From Alteromonas sp. RKMC-009 (GTDB lineage Bacteria; Pseudomonadota; Gammaproteobacteria; Enterobacterales; Alteromonadaceae): a stretch of DNA of 64,000 nt. Under the pieces are notes generated by a model, which was given only the letters and a program-made list of their open reading frames with translations, had not been told where the DNA came from and made no database searches. Positions within the stretch are counted from its first letter, which is position 1. Every line of letters starts with the position of its first letter. Of this stretch, positions 49,463 to 59,301 are shown piece by piece. The position numbers and the translations under genes were made by a program. The stretch is from assembly GCF_003584565.2 (NCBI RefSeq), contig NZ_CP032914.1:1-64000 (forward strand). The letters run 5' to 3'.

Positions 49463-50571
49463 TAAACTGTCTCCTTGGAATATCGTTTATACTGGCCGAG
49501 CATCTCCAGGCATTCATCGCTGGGAATAAGCCATATTTCAGTTTGAGAATGTTTTTGATGAAGCGCGCAAATTCCTTGTGCACTTCTATTCTTTTTTTCA
49601 CAAATAGAAATCCCAAGCTTGCTCAGCTGACATAAAGAATCTGCTCGTATATCCGGTTGGTGCTCACCAAGTCCACCTCCGAATACAATAGCATCTACGC
49701 CTCCCATTACACCGACAAAAGCTCCTATTGCCTTGGTAAGTGCATAGGAATATATTTCTAACGCTACAGAAGCAGAGCCAGACTCACTCTTTTTGAGATC
49801 ACGGTAGTCTCCTGAAATTCCGCTAATTCCTGCGAGTCCAGAAGAATGGTTAAATAATCTGGATAAGCTTTCAGGTGTGTGTTCTTCCCGTTCAAGCAAA
49901 TGCAATACAATATTAGGATCTATACTTCCGCTACGTGTTGTCATAGGAAGGCCGTCACTTGGTGTAAAGCCCATTGTTGTGTCGATAACTATTCCCCCTT
50001 TCCAGGCAGCTAATGAGCTTCCGCCTCCGAGATGTATAGTGATAACGCGTTCATATTTCTTTTGCTTTTGCAGTTGATTCCATTGGGACTGATGCGCAAG
50101 CCCGTGAAATCCATATCTCATTATTGGCCATTTTTCAGAGAGTCCGTCAGGTAGGGCGTAATGACGTGCACAATCTGGAATGGTATTGAAAAGTGTAGAA
50201 TCTGAGAAAATAAAATGTTTTGCATGCGGACATTCCCTTATTCCATATTCAATCAACCTAAGCGCAATTTCATTGTGAAGCGGAGCTAAGGGCGACCAAT
50301 GCCTTATTAAGTTAAGGCAATCTTCATCTACTGGCTTAGGATTCCGATCCACCTTTCCAATATGTACAACACGGTGCAAAATTATTTGATATGGTAGCGT
50401 CTCGTCTATATATTTTTTGAAATGATCAAAAAGCTGCTTGGGTTCGCCCTCCACTATATTCAAATTAAGCTTGGTTGACTCTTCCCACTCTTGAAGTTCT
50501 AATGAACCACTCCCCGCATTGCAAATCAAAATTCTCTCTGTTTCGAATATATGTTGCTCTATATTGTCCAT
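49462..50571 (-). CDS. ackA: Acetate kinase
   Basis: 369 residues, a little shorter than the usual 400. Motifs of the acetate/propionate kinase fold: N-terminal ILICNAGSGSLELQEWEES, YGFHGLAHQSQW, HLGGGSSLAAWKGG followed by DTTMGFTPSDGLPMTTRSG, and the nucleotide-binding VFGGGLGEHQPDIRA. It would convert acetyl phosphate from the downstream phosphoketolase to acetate with ATP synthesis. It is the first gene of ackA-xfp-P450; the gap to the glycosyltransferase gene upstream is 297 bp and may hold the promoter. Confidence 0.9.
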   Translation of the reverse strand: MDNIEQHIFETERILICNAGSGSLELQEWEESTKLNLNIVEGEPKQLFDHFKKYIDETLPYQIILHRVVHIGKVDRNPKPVDEDCLNLIRHWSPLAPLHNEIALRLIEYGIRECPHAKHFIFSDSTLFNTIPDCARHYALPDGLSEKWPIMRYGFHGLAHQSQWNQLQKQKKYERVITIHLGGGSSLAAWKGGIVIDTTMGFTPSDGLPMTTRSGSIDPNIVLHLLEREEHTPESLSRLFNHSSGLAGISGISGDYRDLKKSESGSASVALEIYSYALTKAIGAFVGVMGGVDAIVFGGGLGEHQPDIRADSLCQLSKLGISICEKKNRSAQGICALHQKHSQTEIWLIPSDECLEMLGQYKRYSKETV

Positions 50572-50868
50572 ATGGGATGCTCGCTAATTTAGAGGATCAC
50601 TGGTAAGTTACATAACTTTTATTCATCAAAAACAATTCAATATTTTTAGAATCAACTTACAGGCGATATAAGACATCATCTCGGGTTATACATAAATCAT
50701 TAAAACTCAGCTAAATAAGTGCATCAAATATCATGCGTTAAAATCTTGAGACCACCCCTAAAATAAACTTAACACAAAACAGAATTAAGTAATTCCCAGT
50801 AGAATATTAATATTGAAAGTCCCATTTATTTCGTTACTTTAAGCGAGTACAAACTGTCTCAGTCCCAT

Positions 50869-51714
50869 CTAAGAATTGGTCGCTTCAAGTTTATAAGATA
50901 CTAATTCATCTGGAGAGGGGTTTCGCAGAATGTGCAAACCTCTGGCCTCATAATCTTTATTTATGAATCCCATTTCTACGAAATTTTTTAGCACATCTTT
51001 GCAGGGGTATTTACCCCACTTGCTATAAAAGTACCGTGAGTTTTGAATGAAATTTGTAACATGAAGGACAGGGTATTGATAGTGTACGCGATTACGAATA
51101 TAGGTTGTATCACTCACAGTACTTAACGACATATTAGAGGCAATACACCTTTCTACGTAATCCTCGTCATTTACTCCGTAGCCGCGATAGTGTTCATCGA
51201 ACCCACCAGTTTTTTCAAAATCTCGTAAACTGATAAAAAACAAGCTGTTGTTATTTTTTACGCAAAATCTCGCGTTTTCTTCACTCTCGAGATGCGGATA
51301 TTTATCTAGTTCTGTAGCTAGCTGAAGAAAATTTAATTGCATAAGAGCTTTAGAAATACATACAACTTTGGTTGTTATAACGCAAGAAGGTCTCCAAACA
51401 TCTTTTAGGTTTTTTATTAAGTTCGAGGAGATAATCGATTCGACATTGATAACTAAGCAGTGACTATTGGAAACACTACGAACACCTTTATTAATTGCTC
51501 TTGAAATAGGTAGATCGTCACATATTTTGAACTTATGATGTACAGGAAACTTTTCACTAGATATTAACGAATACTGGCTTGGTGGAGCCATCCAGACAAC
51601 TACAAGCTCTTCCGGTAACACCTCACAATCTTCTAGTTGATCAATTAAATTAATTAAGGATTTAACGCGAGATTTCACAACAACCACGACGCTAACAGTA
51701 TAGGCACTAATCAT
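50869..51714 (-). CDS. Glycosyltransferase, family 2-like with galactosyltransferase C-terminal motif
   Basis: 281 residues from ATG 51714, chosen for GGAG 9 bases upstream (frame open to 51759). N-terminal VSVVVVVKSR strand with a degenerate nucleotide-binding region; CLVINVESIISSNLI replaces the usual DxD. The C-terminal motif LRDFEKTGGFDEHYRGYGVN then DEDYVERC is the Glyco_transf_7C type acceptor/metal site. Sugar and acceptor unknown. No other surface-polysaccharide genes nearby. Confidence 0.75.
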   Translation of the reverse strand: MISAYTVSVVVVVKSRVKSLINLIDQLEDCEVLPEELVVVWMAPPSQYSLISSEKFPVHHKFKICDDLPISRAINKGVRSVSNSHCLVINVESIISSNLIKNLKDVWRPSCVITTKVVCISKALMQLNFLQLATELDKYPHLESEENARFCVKNNNSLFFISLRDFEKTGGFDEHYRGYGVNDEDYVERCIASNMSLSTVSDTTYIRNRVHYQYPVLHVTNFIQNSRYFYSKWGKYPCKDVLKNFVEMGFINKDYEARGLHILRNPSPDELVSYKLEATNS

Positions 51715-51759
51715 TACGTCTCCGGTGAGAATTTGAGGATACCACCTCGTAACATTCAA

Positions 51760-52840
51760 TATCTATACCATAATAACACTTCCAGTTTTTCGCATAACCA
51801 AATCAATTCGAAATTTTAATTTTTTGATGCCAGCAAGTTAGAGCAAAAATAAAGCCATGGCTGTTAAAATAAATCAAACTTTCATTTAAGAATAACTGGA
51901 ATGCTATATATTTACTTTCAAAACAAATATATATGCAAGGATAATCTACCACTAGTATTTATACACCTTCAGTTGTGCAGACGCTAGCTTTTGACATCTT
52001 GATTAGATTCAAACTTTACGGGGTGTAATATATACTTACTTTCATTATATGCGTGAAAATATTACATTCATTAAGGCAAGGAGTCCGCTATTTAACCCTT
52101 ACATTTGTAGATTTTGCATGACCTTAGGCAGTTGAATAGCTTAGAACAGGTGTAGGAGCGATTTTTGCACTATATTCTGCGTCTGGATTCTCAAGACTAG
52201 TATAGAAGTAGTATTTGAATCCTATAAAACCTGCTTGTAATAGCAGAGTTAGCCCCATCGTAGGAGAGTTTAAAATACATGGGCAGTGGAATGTTTGAAG
52301 ATGCGTACGATAAGTTAAGATTCGTGACTTTATTATAATTACTATTGTGAAATAGTTAACGTAGTTGATAGCGTTTTGTAAGAATTTCTGTTTTTATTAC
52401 TGCAAACATGATTATTGCGAGACTACTTAATTAAATATGCATTTAATTAATGTTCGACGAATTTTTTAGTTGATAGTAATAAAAGTAAACAGTCAGTTGG
52501 TATTTATTTTCACACTGTTATTGCGACCAAATGGTATACCACTTGTAGCGGCGAGCAAATTGTGGAGTAAATCTGCAACATATATCCGGTGAGAGAAAAA
52601 TATCCGATTATGAGGCTGTTACGAAACTTGATCCGAAGATGCTGAGCGAGAGCAAATTGTTCCAATAAGGCTTCAGGAAATTCATGACTTATTTGAATCG
52701 GTAACAGCCAGGTCAGAAGGGTTGCAAATTCGATACTGAAAGACTTAATGCACTTATTAAATTTGGGGCTTAGGTCGGCCGAAGCCTCGCCTTTAAAGAT
52801 AAAAATTCTTGCCGGTAAAATCGAATAACAGGGGGCAATT
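51760..52840. other. 1.1-kb AT-rich stretch, no gene
   Basis: All frames short. Divergent promoter region for the glycosyltransferase and cydA. Contains the palindrome at 52529-52544. Confidence 0.4.
52529..52544. promoter_or_regulatory. Palindrome aaatggtataccactt upstream of cydA
   Basis: TGGTATACCA core, resembling the TGGT-N-ACCA operators of FadR/PdhR-type GntR regulators but with a 2-base spacer. About 300 bp before cydA. Assignment is tentative. Confidence 0.25.
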
Positions 52841-54205
52841 ATGGATGCGTTTGTTTTATCCAGACTACAGTTCGCATTAAATATTAGTTTTCACATTCTC
52901 TTTCCAACTGTCACGATTGCACTGGGATGGTTTCTGTTTTATTTCAAGCTTCGCTCTAACCTAACCGGTTATCCAGTTTGGATGCGGATCTACCGCTTTT
53001 GGGTAAGAGTTTTTGCCCTCACTTTTGCCCTAGGTGTTGTATCAGGCGTAACCATGTCTTTTCAGTTCGGTACCAATTGGCCGGGTTTCATGGAAAAAGC
53101 GGGAAACGTGGCCGGACCATTGCTGGGCTATGAAGTGCTAACTGCTTTTTTCTTGGAGGCAACGTTTCTGGGCATAATGCTATTTGGTATGCGTAAAGTG
53201 CCTAATTGGTTGCATACATTTGCTACGTTTGTGGTGGCGGCAGGCACGACATTGTCGGCATTTTGGATATTGTCGTTAAATAGCTGGATGCAAACGCCGC
53301 AAGGTCATGAAGTGATCGATGGGGTAATATATGCTAAGGACTGGTCTGCCATTATTTTTAATCCTTCATTTCCCTATCGTTTCGCCCATATGCTATTAGC
53401 ATCTGGGCTGACTGCCAGCTTCCTTATAGCAGGCTTATCCGCGTATCGTTTGTTCAGAGGCGACGACAAAATTGCGCCTAAAATTGCGCTTAAGACGGCA
53501 ACTTACACTGCTGCGGTTTTGATCCCTCTGCAAATTTTTGCAGGTGATATGCACGGGCTTAATACGCTTGAGCACCAACCACAAAAAGTCGCAGCGATGG
53601 AGGGAGTATGGCACACAGAGCAAGGCGCGCCTTTATTACTCTTCGCAGTTCCAGATGAGGAAACAAAGACCAATTATTTCGAAATCGGCATTCCCAATAT
53701 GGCTAGCTTTATTCTAACCCATGATGTAAACGGAGAAATTAAAGGATTAAATGAATTTGAGGGTGAGCATCCGCCGGTTGCTCCCGTTTTCTATTCATTT
53801 CGTGTCATGGTGGGTATGGGGGTATTGATGCTTGGTACCGCCTGGGCCGGTGCTTTCTACCTTTATCGTCAAAATAAGTTGCCTGATTGGCTGAATAAGG
53901 TGTTTATAGGCATGAGTTTTAGCGGTTGGATTGCCACATTGGCCGGATGGTACGTCACCGAGGTAGGCCGGCAACCCTATCTTGTGAGCGGCGTGTTGAC
54001 CACACGGGATGCGGTAACGGGTCTACCGCCGGCCAATATAGCGCTAACATTTACGCTTTATGCAGCGCTATATATTGCTCTGCTGATTGCCTACATGGGA
54101 ACGCTCACCCTGATGTGCCGCAAAGCCGTTGCGATTGAAGAAATTACGCAAGAAGAAAAAAACAAAGCACAGCGTGTCCGTTTTAATCCGGTCCAGACTA
54201 ATTAG
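52841..54205 (+). CDS. cydA: Cytochrome bd-type ubiquinol oxidase subunit I
   Basis: 454 residues, the short Q-loop (cyanide-insensitive, CIO) type. Heme ligands and conserved residues: His in LNISFHILFPTVTIALGW, GYEVLTAFFLEATFLGIMLFG (Glu pair), FAHMLLASG, quinol-site HQPQKVAAMEGVW near 247-260 and GWYVTEVGRQPY near 377-388. Nine membrane helices expected. It oxidises quinol and reduces oxygen without proton pumping. Good Shine-Dalgarno AGGGGGC. cydB follows by 9 bases. Confidence 0.95.
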   Translation: MDAFVLSRLQFALNISFHILFPTVTIALGWFLFYFKLRSNLTGYPVWMRIYRFWVRVFALTFALGVVSGVTMSFQFGTNWPGFMEKAGNVAGPLLGYEVLTAFFLEATFLGIMLFGMRKVPNWLHTFATFVVAAGTTLSAFWILSLNSWMQTPQGHEVIDGVIYAKDWSAIIFNPSFPYRFAHMLLASGLTASFLIAGLSAYRLFRGDDKIAPKIALKTATYTAAVLIPLQIFAGDMHGLNTLEHQPQKVAAMEGVWHTEQGAPLLLFAVPDEETKTNYFEIGIPNMASFILTHDVNGEIKGLNEFEGEHPPVAPVFYSFRVMVGMGVLMLGTAWAGAFYLYRQNKLPDWLNKVFIGMSFSGWIATLAGWYVTEVGRQPYLVSGVLTTRDAVTGLPPANIALTFTLYAALYIALLIAYMGTLTLMCRKAVAIEEITQEEKNKAQRVRFNPVQTN

Positions 54206-54214
54206 GAGAAGACC

Positions 54215-55225
54215 ATGCCTTTTGAATCATTGTCTGCAGACACATTGGGGAATATTTTTATTGCCTTATTGGGATTGGCGGTACTGCTTTATGCGATTCT
54301 CGACGGATACGATTTGGGTGTTGGTGTTTTGTTTCCGCCACGCAACGAGCAGTTTAAAGACGCAATGGTAGCCTCTATTGGACCATACTGGGATGCCAAT
54401 GAAACCTGGTTGGTGCTAGCGGTGGGTTTACTTTTAATTGCCTTTCCACAGGCGCATAGTGAAATCTTACAAACTTTATATCTGCCCGCCACTTTTATGC
54501 TAATGGGGCTTATTTTAAGGGGAGTTTCCTTCGACTTCCGTGCGAAAGTTGCTCAAACGAAAAAGAAAAAGTGGGATACCTGTTTTAAATACGGTTCTCT
54601 GTTGACGACGCTCTCTCAGGGATACATGTTAGGAATATGGGTGACCGGTCTGCGTACCGATTTCTATGCACAGGGTTTTGCTTTGTTATCCGCTTTCGGT
54701 GTTACCGCAGCTTACGCGTTTATCGGTGCTTGCTGGCTTATTCTTAAAACAGAGGGGGACTTACAACGAAAAGCCATCTATTGGGCAAAGCGATGCCTGA
54801 CGATCCTGGCTGGGGGCATTATTGCCGTAAGTTTTTTAAATTTAACGTTGCACGAAGAAGTGCGAGCCCTCTGGTTGGAAAGCTCCCTGGGCATTGTATT
54901 GATGGCCATACCTATTACGTGTTTTGGTTTACTAGCTTTGTGTAGTGTCGTACTACAAAGGTTGCCTGAGGCGGGCGGTAAAGGAGAATGGCTTCCCTTT
55001 GCGTTAGCTCTGCTTGTATTTCTACTATGTTTTGCTGCCTTTGGGATAAGTTACTATCCCTATGTTGTGCCGGGACAGCTCACCATCATGCAAGCACTGG
55101 CAGACGCGAGTTCTCTTCGCTTTTTGTTGGTAGGTACTGTCGTAGTTGTACCTTGCATACTTGCTTACACCATTATGGTATATCGAATATTTGCCGGTAA
55201 ATCGGAAAAACTCTCTTATTATTAA
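54215..55225 (+). CDS. cydB: Cytochrome bd-type ubiquinol oxidase subunit II
   Basis: 336 residues, eight to nine membrane helices. Conserved ILDGYDLGVG near 28-37 and SIGPYWDANETWLVLAVG near 53-70 (the Asp and Trp residues characteristic of CydB). AGGAG precedes the ATG. It completes the oxidase with cydA. No cydX-like small gene was seen before the IS element at 55494. Confidence 0.95.
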   Translation: MPFESLSADTLGNIFIALLGLAVLLYAILDGYDLGVGVLFPPRNEQFKDAMVASIGPYWDANETWLVLAVGLLLIAFPQAHSEILQTLYLPATFMLMGLILRGVSFDFRAKVAQTKKKKWDTCFKYGSLLTTLSQGYMLGIWVTGLRTDFYAQGFALLSAFGVTAAYAFIGACWLILKTEGDLQRKAIYWAKRCLTILAGGIIAVSFLNLTLHEEVRALWLESSLGIVLMAIPITCFGLLALCSVVLQRLPEAGGKGEWLPFALALLVFLLCFAAFGISYYPYVVPGQLTIMQALADASSLRFLLVGTVVVVPCILAYTIMVYRIFAGKSEKLSYY

Positions 55226-55493
55226 AAAACTAGGGAAAGCCTTGTCACGGTGACAAGACATTGAACTAGTTCTGATACTTACTGGTATCAATTGGATTTG
55301 GATAAATTCGACGCGATCTGCATTTAAGTTATCCGTTCTCAAAATCAAACAATCCTGCCGCTATAATTCCTATCATATTAGTTTCCTACACGTATCTTTC
55401 TGAAAAATTGAGAGTAGATGCTTTGCACATATAGCCGAATGTTGGCGTTCTGACAAACGACAGTTCTAATTTCACCTCATTGAGGTAATGTAC

Positions 55494-56699
55494 TGTAAAC
55501 CTCCCCTAAAATAGCGGCATACCTTTTTAGAGTTCTTCGGCGTAAACTGAGCCAAGAATGGAGAACTCCTGATGAAAAAGTCCCGTTACACAGAGTCACA
55601 GATCGTAAAGATCTTAAAGGAAGTGGAAGCAGGCAGACTGGTCAAAGAAGTCTGCCGTGAGTACGGTATTTCAGATGCTACCTACTACAACTGGAAAGCC
55701 AAGTACGGTGGTATGGAAGCGTCTGATATCAAAAGACTGAAAGATCTTGAAGACGAAAACCGCAGACTTAAAGCGATGTTTGCAGACTTAAGCCTGGAAC
55801 ACCGGATCCTCAAAGATATTGTCGAAAAAAAGCTGTAAAGCCAGCGATAAGACGCGAGCTTGTTAATTATGCGCGAGAGCAGCATGGTGCCAGTTTACGT
55901 CTTGCATGTCGCGCTGTTGGCATCAGTGACTCAGTCTACCGATATCAACCTGATCAATCGCGGGATGATAAGGTCATCGCCAAACTGATAGAAGCCGCTG
56001 AGCGTTATCCTGCTTACGGATTCAGCAAGCTGTACAAAATCCTGCGTCGTTGGGGCCATGGCTGGAATCATAAGCGTGTTCACCGGATTTACTGCGAGCT
56101 CAAGCTGAATAAACGACGCCGTGGAAAGCGACGGCTGCCAGCGAGAAACCCGGAGCCACTGGCCGTGCCGGCTCAGGCTAATCATTGCTGGTCAATGGAT
56201 TTTATGTGCGACAGCCTGCAATGCGGCAGACGCTTCAGAACGTTCAATCTGGTAGACGATTTCAACCGTGAAGCACTGGCTATCGAGATTGACCTGAATC
56301 TGCCATCGCAGCGTGTAGTCAGAGTATTGGAGCGCGTCGTCGCCTGGCGGGGTTACCCCAGTAAACTTCGCATGGACAATGGGCCGGAATTTATCTCAGT
56401 CACGCTGGCAAGTTGGGCTGAAGAGCATGGTATTGCACTGGAATTTATTAAACCCGGAAAGCCTACGCAGAATTCTTTTATCGAGAGATTCAACCGCACT
56501 TACAGGACAGAAATACTCAACATGTATGTCTTCAAAACATTGAATGAAGTACGTGATCTGACCGAAAACTGGATGACAGAATACAACGAGGAACGACCCC
56601 ATGATGCACTGAATGATCTGACACCATGGGAATATTTAAGCAAACATGAACAGGCCGAAACCTCTAATTATGGATGTAACTAATTAAGGGAGGTTTACA
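55494..56699 (+). mobile_element. IS3-family element B, copy 3, complete
   Basis: 1206 bp with termini tgtaaacctccc (55494) and gggaggtttaca (ending 56699). No matching target duplication (gtac left, tcag right). Orientation is opposite to copies 1 and 2, so recombination between copies could invert the 28-55 kb segment. Confidence 0.92.
55572..56683 (+). CDS. IS3-family transposase OrfAB (element B copy 3)
   Basis: OrfA 55572-55838 (88 residues, HTH and coiled coil) ends in DIVEKKL; -1 slippage at GAAAAAAAG continues as EKKAVKPAIRRELVNYAREQ into OrfB ending at 56683. OrfB has no good start of its own before MPAQANHCW, so the fusion is the transposase. DDE: WSMDFMCD, MDNGPEF, NSFIERFNR. Intact, and the likely source of activity for the family in this window. 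Confidence 0.92.
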
Positions 56700-56790
56700 T
56701 CAGATTGGATTAAATTAAGAAGTTCTCTATGAAGTCGATGCATAAATAAATGTAATCTACAAAATGGAAATTAACGGAAGTCAGCACTAA

Positions 56791-58329
56791 TTAATAACTA
56801 GTATTTGACGATCCAAAGCTTAAGGATAACGATGCCAGTGACTCTGATTGTCTCACGATATTCATAGAAACATCAGATAAAGTATTTGCTTGCTCCAGGT
56901 TACTAGAAGCTTCTTCACTAACATTCAAAATATTATGTTCAATTTCTTTATACATTGCACTTTGTTCTTCGGCAGCAGAGGAAGTGTGAGTAGTGAAGTC
57001 TGAAATAAAAGAAACATCGTCAAAAATAACATTCAAAATCTCAACAGCCATTGTGGTTTGAGTTAAACAACTATTAGCAGTTGATTCACTTAACTTGATA
57101 GATGACACCCACTCTGACAAGGTAGATTGAATGGTTGACATTGAGTCTTGAATCTGAGAGGTTGCAGAATGAGTTCTCTTAGATAAAGACCTAACTTCAT
57201 CAGCCACAACGGAAAAACCTCTACCGTGCTCCCCTGCCCGTGCGGCTTCAATAGCAGCATTTAGTGCAAGAAGATTTGTTTGGTCTGCGATACCCTGAAT
57301 TTCCGCTGTAATGTTATTAATTAGATCTAACTTTTCTACCAAATTAGAAGTATTCTCATAAGATTTTTTTGCCTCGGTAGATAGCTCACTAACAGATTTT
57401 AGGGTATCGTTTATACTTGATGATGCCTCTTTACACTTTAAATGTATCTCAGAAACCTTTAAAGATGTATTGGAATTGTTTTTTGCCACATCATTGGTAG
57501 CCTCAGACATTTCATGAAGAGCGTCTAGTAGCTTCTGAATAACTTCGCTCTGTTTTTTGGCACTAAATTTAGAAGCTTTAGATAAACTTTCTAATTCACC
57601 TGCATCCTTGAGTAACTTCTTTGAACGATCGGAAGTTCGTCCTAATATAGTATTAGACTTCCCTTTATTAAGTGCGTCATTAAAGCGAATAATACTAACT
57701 AGCGAGTTTCCAAAAAAAACTTTTCTGGAAATACTGTCATAGTGAATCCTCATGGATTTTAATTCTTTAGGAATACTAAATAGTTCTTCAAAATAAAGAA
57801 AAAAAGCAAGTATTAGAAAAAGAAAGAAAAAAGATAGATGCAAATTCATCAGCATGAAAGAAATAAATGCCAAACACAAGAAAGCAAAGTGCTTGTATTT
57901 ATCTAATAATTCATATGACTTACTTGATGATTTAATTTTCGAATAGAAGCTTTCGGCGCGATCTTTGAGCTTAACATCTATAGACCTTCTAACCGACTGA
58001 TATCCGACAAGATTTCCTGACTCATATACAGGGGTAACAAACGCATCAACCCAATAATATCTTCCATCTTTACATCTATTCTTAACTATACCACGCCAAG
58101 GTTGTTCTGACTTCAATTTACTCCACATATCATAAAAAGCTATTTTTGGCATGTCAGGATGTCTGACAAGATTATGGTTTTTACCAACTAGTTCATCTAG
58201 AGAAAAGCCAGAAACAACGCAAAATTCAGGATTAGCATACTTTATTACACCGGATGTATCAGTTATGGAAACTAATTCAATATCATCACTAAATTTTACT
58301 TCTTCATCTTTTGTAAAAATATTATTCAA
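56791..58329 (-). CDS. Aer-like PAS-containing methyl-accepting chemotaxis protein
   Basis: 512 residues starting at TTG 58329 with AAAAAGGAG ahead. PAS domain about 18-120 ([52 protein letters not shown]) is close to that of the 11176 receptor, including the Aer-type HPDMP. Two hydrophobic segments (about 147-185). MCP signalling tip [20 protein letters not shown] near 340-360. Strongly AT-rich, unlike the 11176 paralogue, pointing to separate acquisition. Last gene of a three-gene run starting at 59090. Confidence 0.9.
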   Translation of the reverse strand: MNNIFTKDEEVKFSDDIELVSITDTSGVIKYANPEFCVVSGFSLDELVGKNHNLVRHPDMPKIAFYDMWSKLKSEQPWRGIVKNRCKDGRYYWVDAFVTPVYESGNLVGYQSVRRSIDVKLKDRAESFYSKIKSSSKSYELLDKYKHFAFLCLAFISFMLMNLHLSFFFLFLILAFFLYFEELFSIPKELKSMRIHYDSISRKVFFGNSLVSIIRFNDALNKGKSNTILGRTSDRSKKLLKDAGELESLSKASKFSAKKQSEVIQKLLDALHEMSEATNDVAKNNSNTSLKVSEIHLKCKEASSSINDTLKSVSELSTEAKKSYENTSNLVEKLDLINNITAEIQGIADQTNLLALNAAIEAARAGEHGRGFSVVADEVRSLSKRTHSATSQIQDSMSTIQSTLSEWVSSIKLSESTANSCLTQTTMAVEILNVIFDDVSFISDFTTHTSSAAEEQSAMYKEIEHNILNVSEEASSNLEQANTLSDVSMNIVRQSESLASLSLSFGSSNTSY

Positions 58330-58364
58330 GAAAAACTCCTTTTTAGTATAAAAAGTCAGAAAAG

Positions 58365-58607
58365 CTAATCAGATATATTCCAACAGCCATTGTTCAGACT
58401 TACACGAAAAATTTTCTCTGAAATTTTTGTGGAAGTAATAATAATAAAATTATAATTAGAGACTTGCTTACATTCTATATTTTCTAGGTTAGAGAGGACG
58501 CCTGAGAACCTAGAGTTAAAAATCATTTCATTAGCCTCAATTAAATATAACGACTTTGATTGACAAAAATTAACTACAGCATCAACAATATAACAATTAT
58601 TATTCAT
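58365..58607 (-). CDS. Small protein, paralogue of the one at 42137
   Basis: 80 residues from ATG 58607. Shares the spaced pattern VxxxC ... E-x-I ... NIECxxVxxY ... KIxxKxxRV ... GxW with the 42137 product. It lies 35 bp upstream of the PAS receptor on the same strand, so co-expression is likely. Function unknown; a receptor-associated role is inference. Confidence 0.55.
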   Translation of the reverse strand: MNNNCYIVDAVVNFCQSKSLYLIEANEMIFNSRFSGVLSNLENIECKQVSNYNFIIITSTKISEKIFRVSLNNGCWNISD

Positions 58608-58745
58608 AACAATCACTTCACTACAACCTGATTTGTAACAAATCTAACCTCTTTTCGAAGATTGCGATATGCAGGTTGAAGAAAATTAACTCAGAAATAT
58701 ATCTAAATTCATCTTTGAATAATTCTCTATCATCTTCATATGCAG

Positions 58746-59090
58746 TTACAAAATAAATTTTTCAGTTTCGTCGCATAAATATACGCTACTGCATAGTATT
58801 TTCTCTGTTCCAAATACTTCATAGCATATGTACTCAATGTCGCCTTTGCTGAGTCTAGTAAAAGATGACCTCAAAGCTCTTTCTTCAAGAATCTTAATCT
58901 TTGAATTGGAACCTTTAGTTGACAAAATAAAAATATCAAATGGTTTCCTGTTTACACATGACAATAAGCTGAGGGAGTTTACATCATATTTATCAACTCT
59001 TTGTATTAAATTCAGATATTCACTGACCTCCTTTTTCAATATTTCTGTTGCTACGTAACTCTCAAAGTACATATCTACGAATGCCAACAC
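58746..59090 (-). CDS. Hypothetical protein near chemoreceptor genes
   Basis: 114 residues, no membrane segment, helical start (ATEILKKEVSEYLNLIQRVD) then alternating strands with three cysteines in the last 30 residues. No family recognised. Divergent from the 59302 receptor gene across 211 bp. Confidence 0.45.
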   Translation of the reverse strand: MLAFVDMYFESYVATEILKKEVSEYLNLIQRVDKYDVNSLSLLSCVNRKPFDIFILSTKGSNSKIKILEERALRSSFTRLSKGDIEYICYEVFGTEKILCSSVYLCDETEKFIL

Positions 59091-59301
59091 AAAAATCTAA
59101 AAAAACTATTTAGATAAACTTAACAATCTAAATTATTTAGTTTTTAAGAAAAATTTTAAGTATATTAATATTTATTAATTTTGTATAAACATCTATATAG
59201 TTAGATCATTATGTTGTTAAAATAAATTAGAAGTTGTTCTAGGTCAATACAGGGTACTATAAACTCTGTAAATTATACTTTAGTATTAAAAGGATTTATA
59301 A

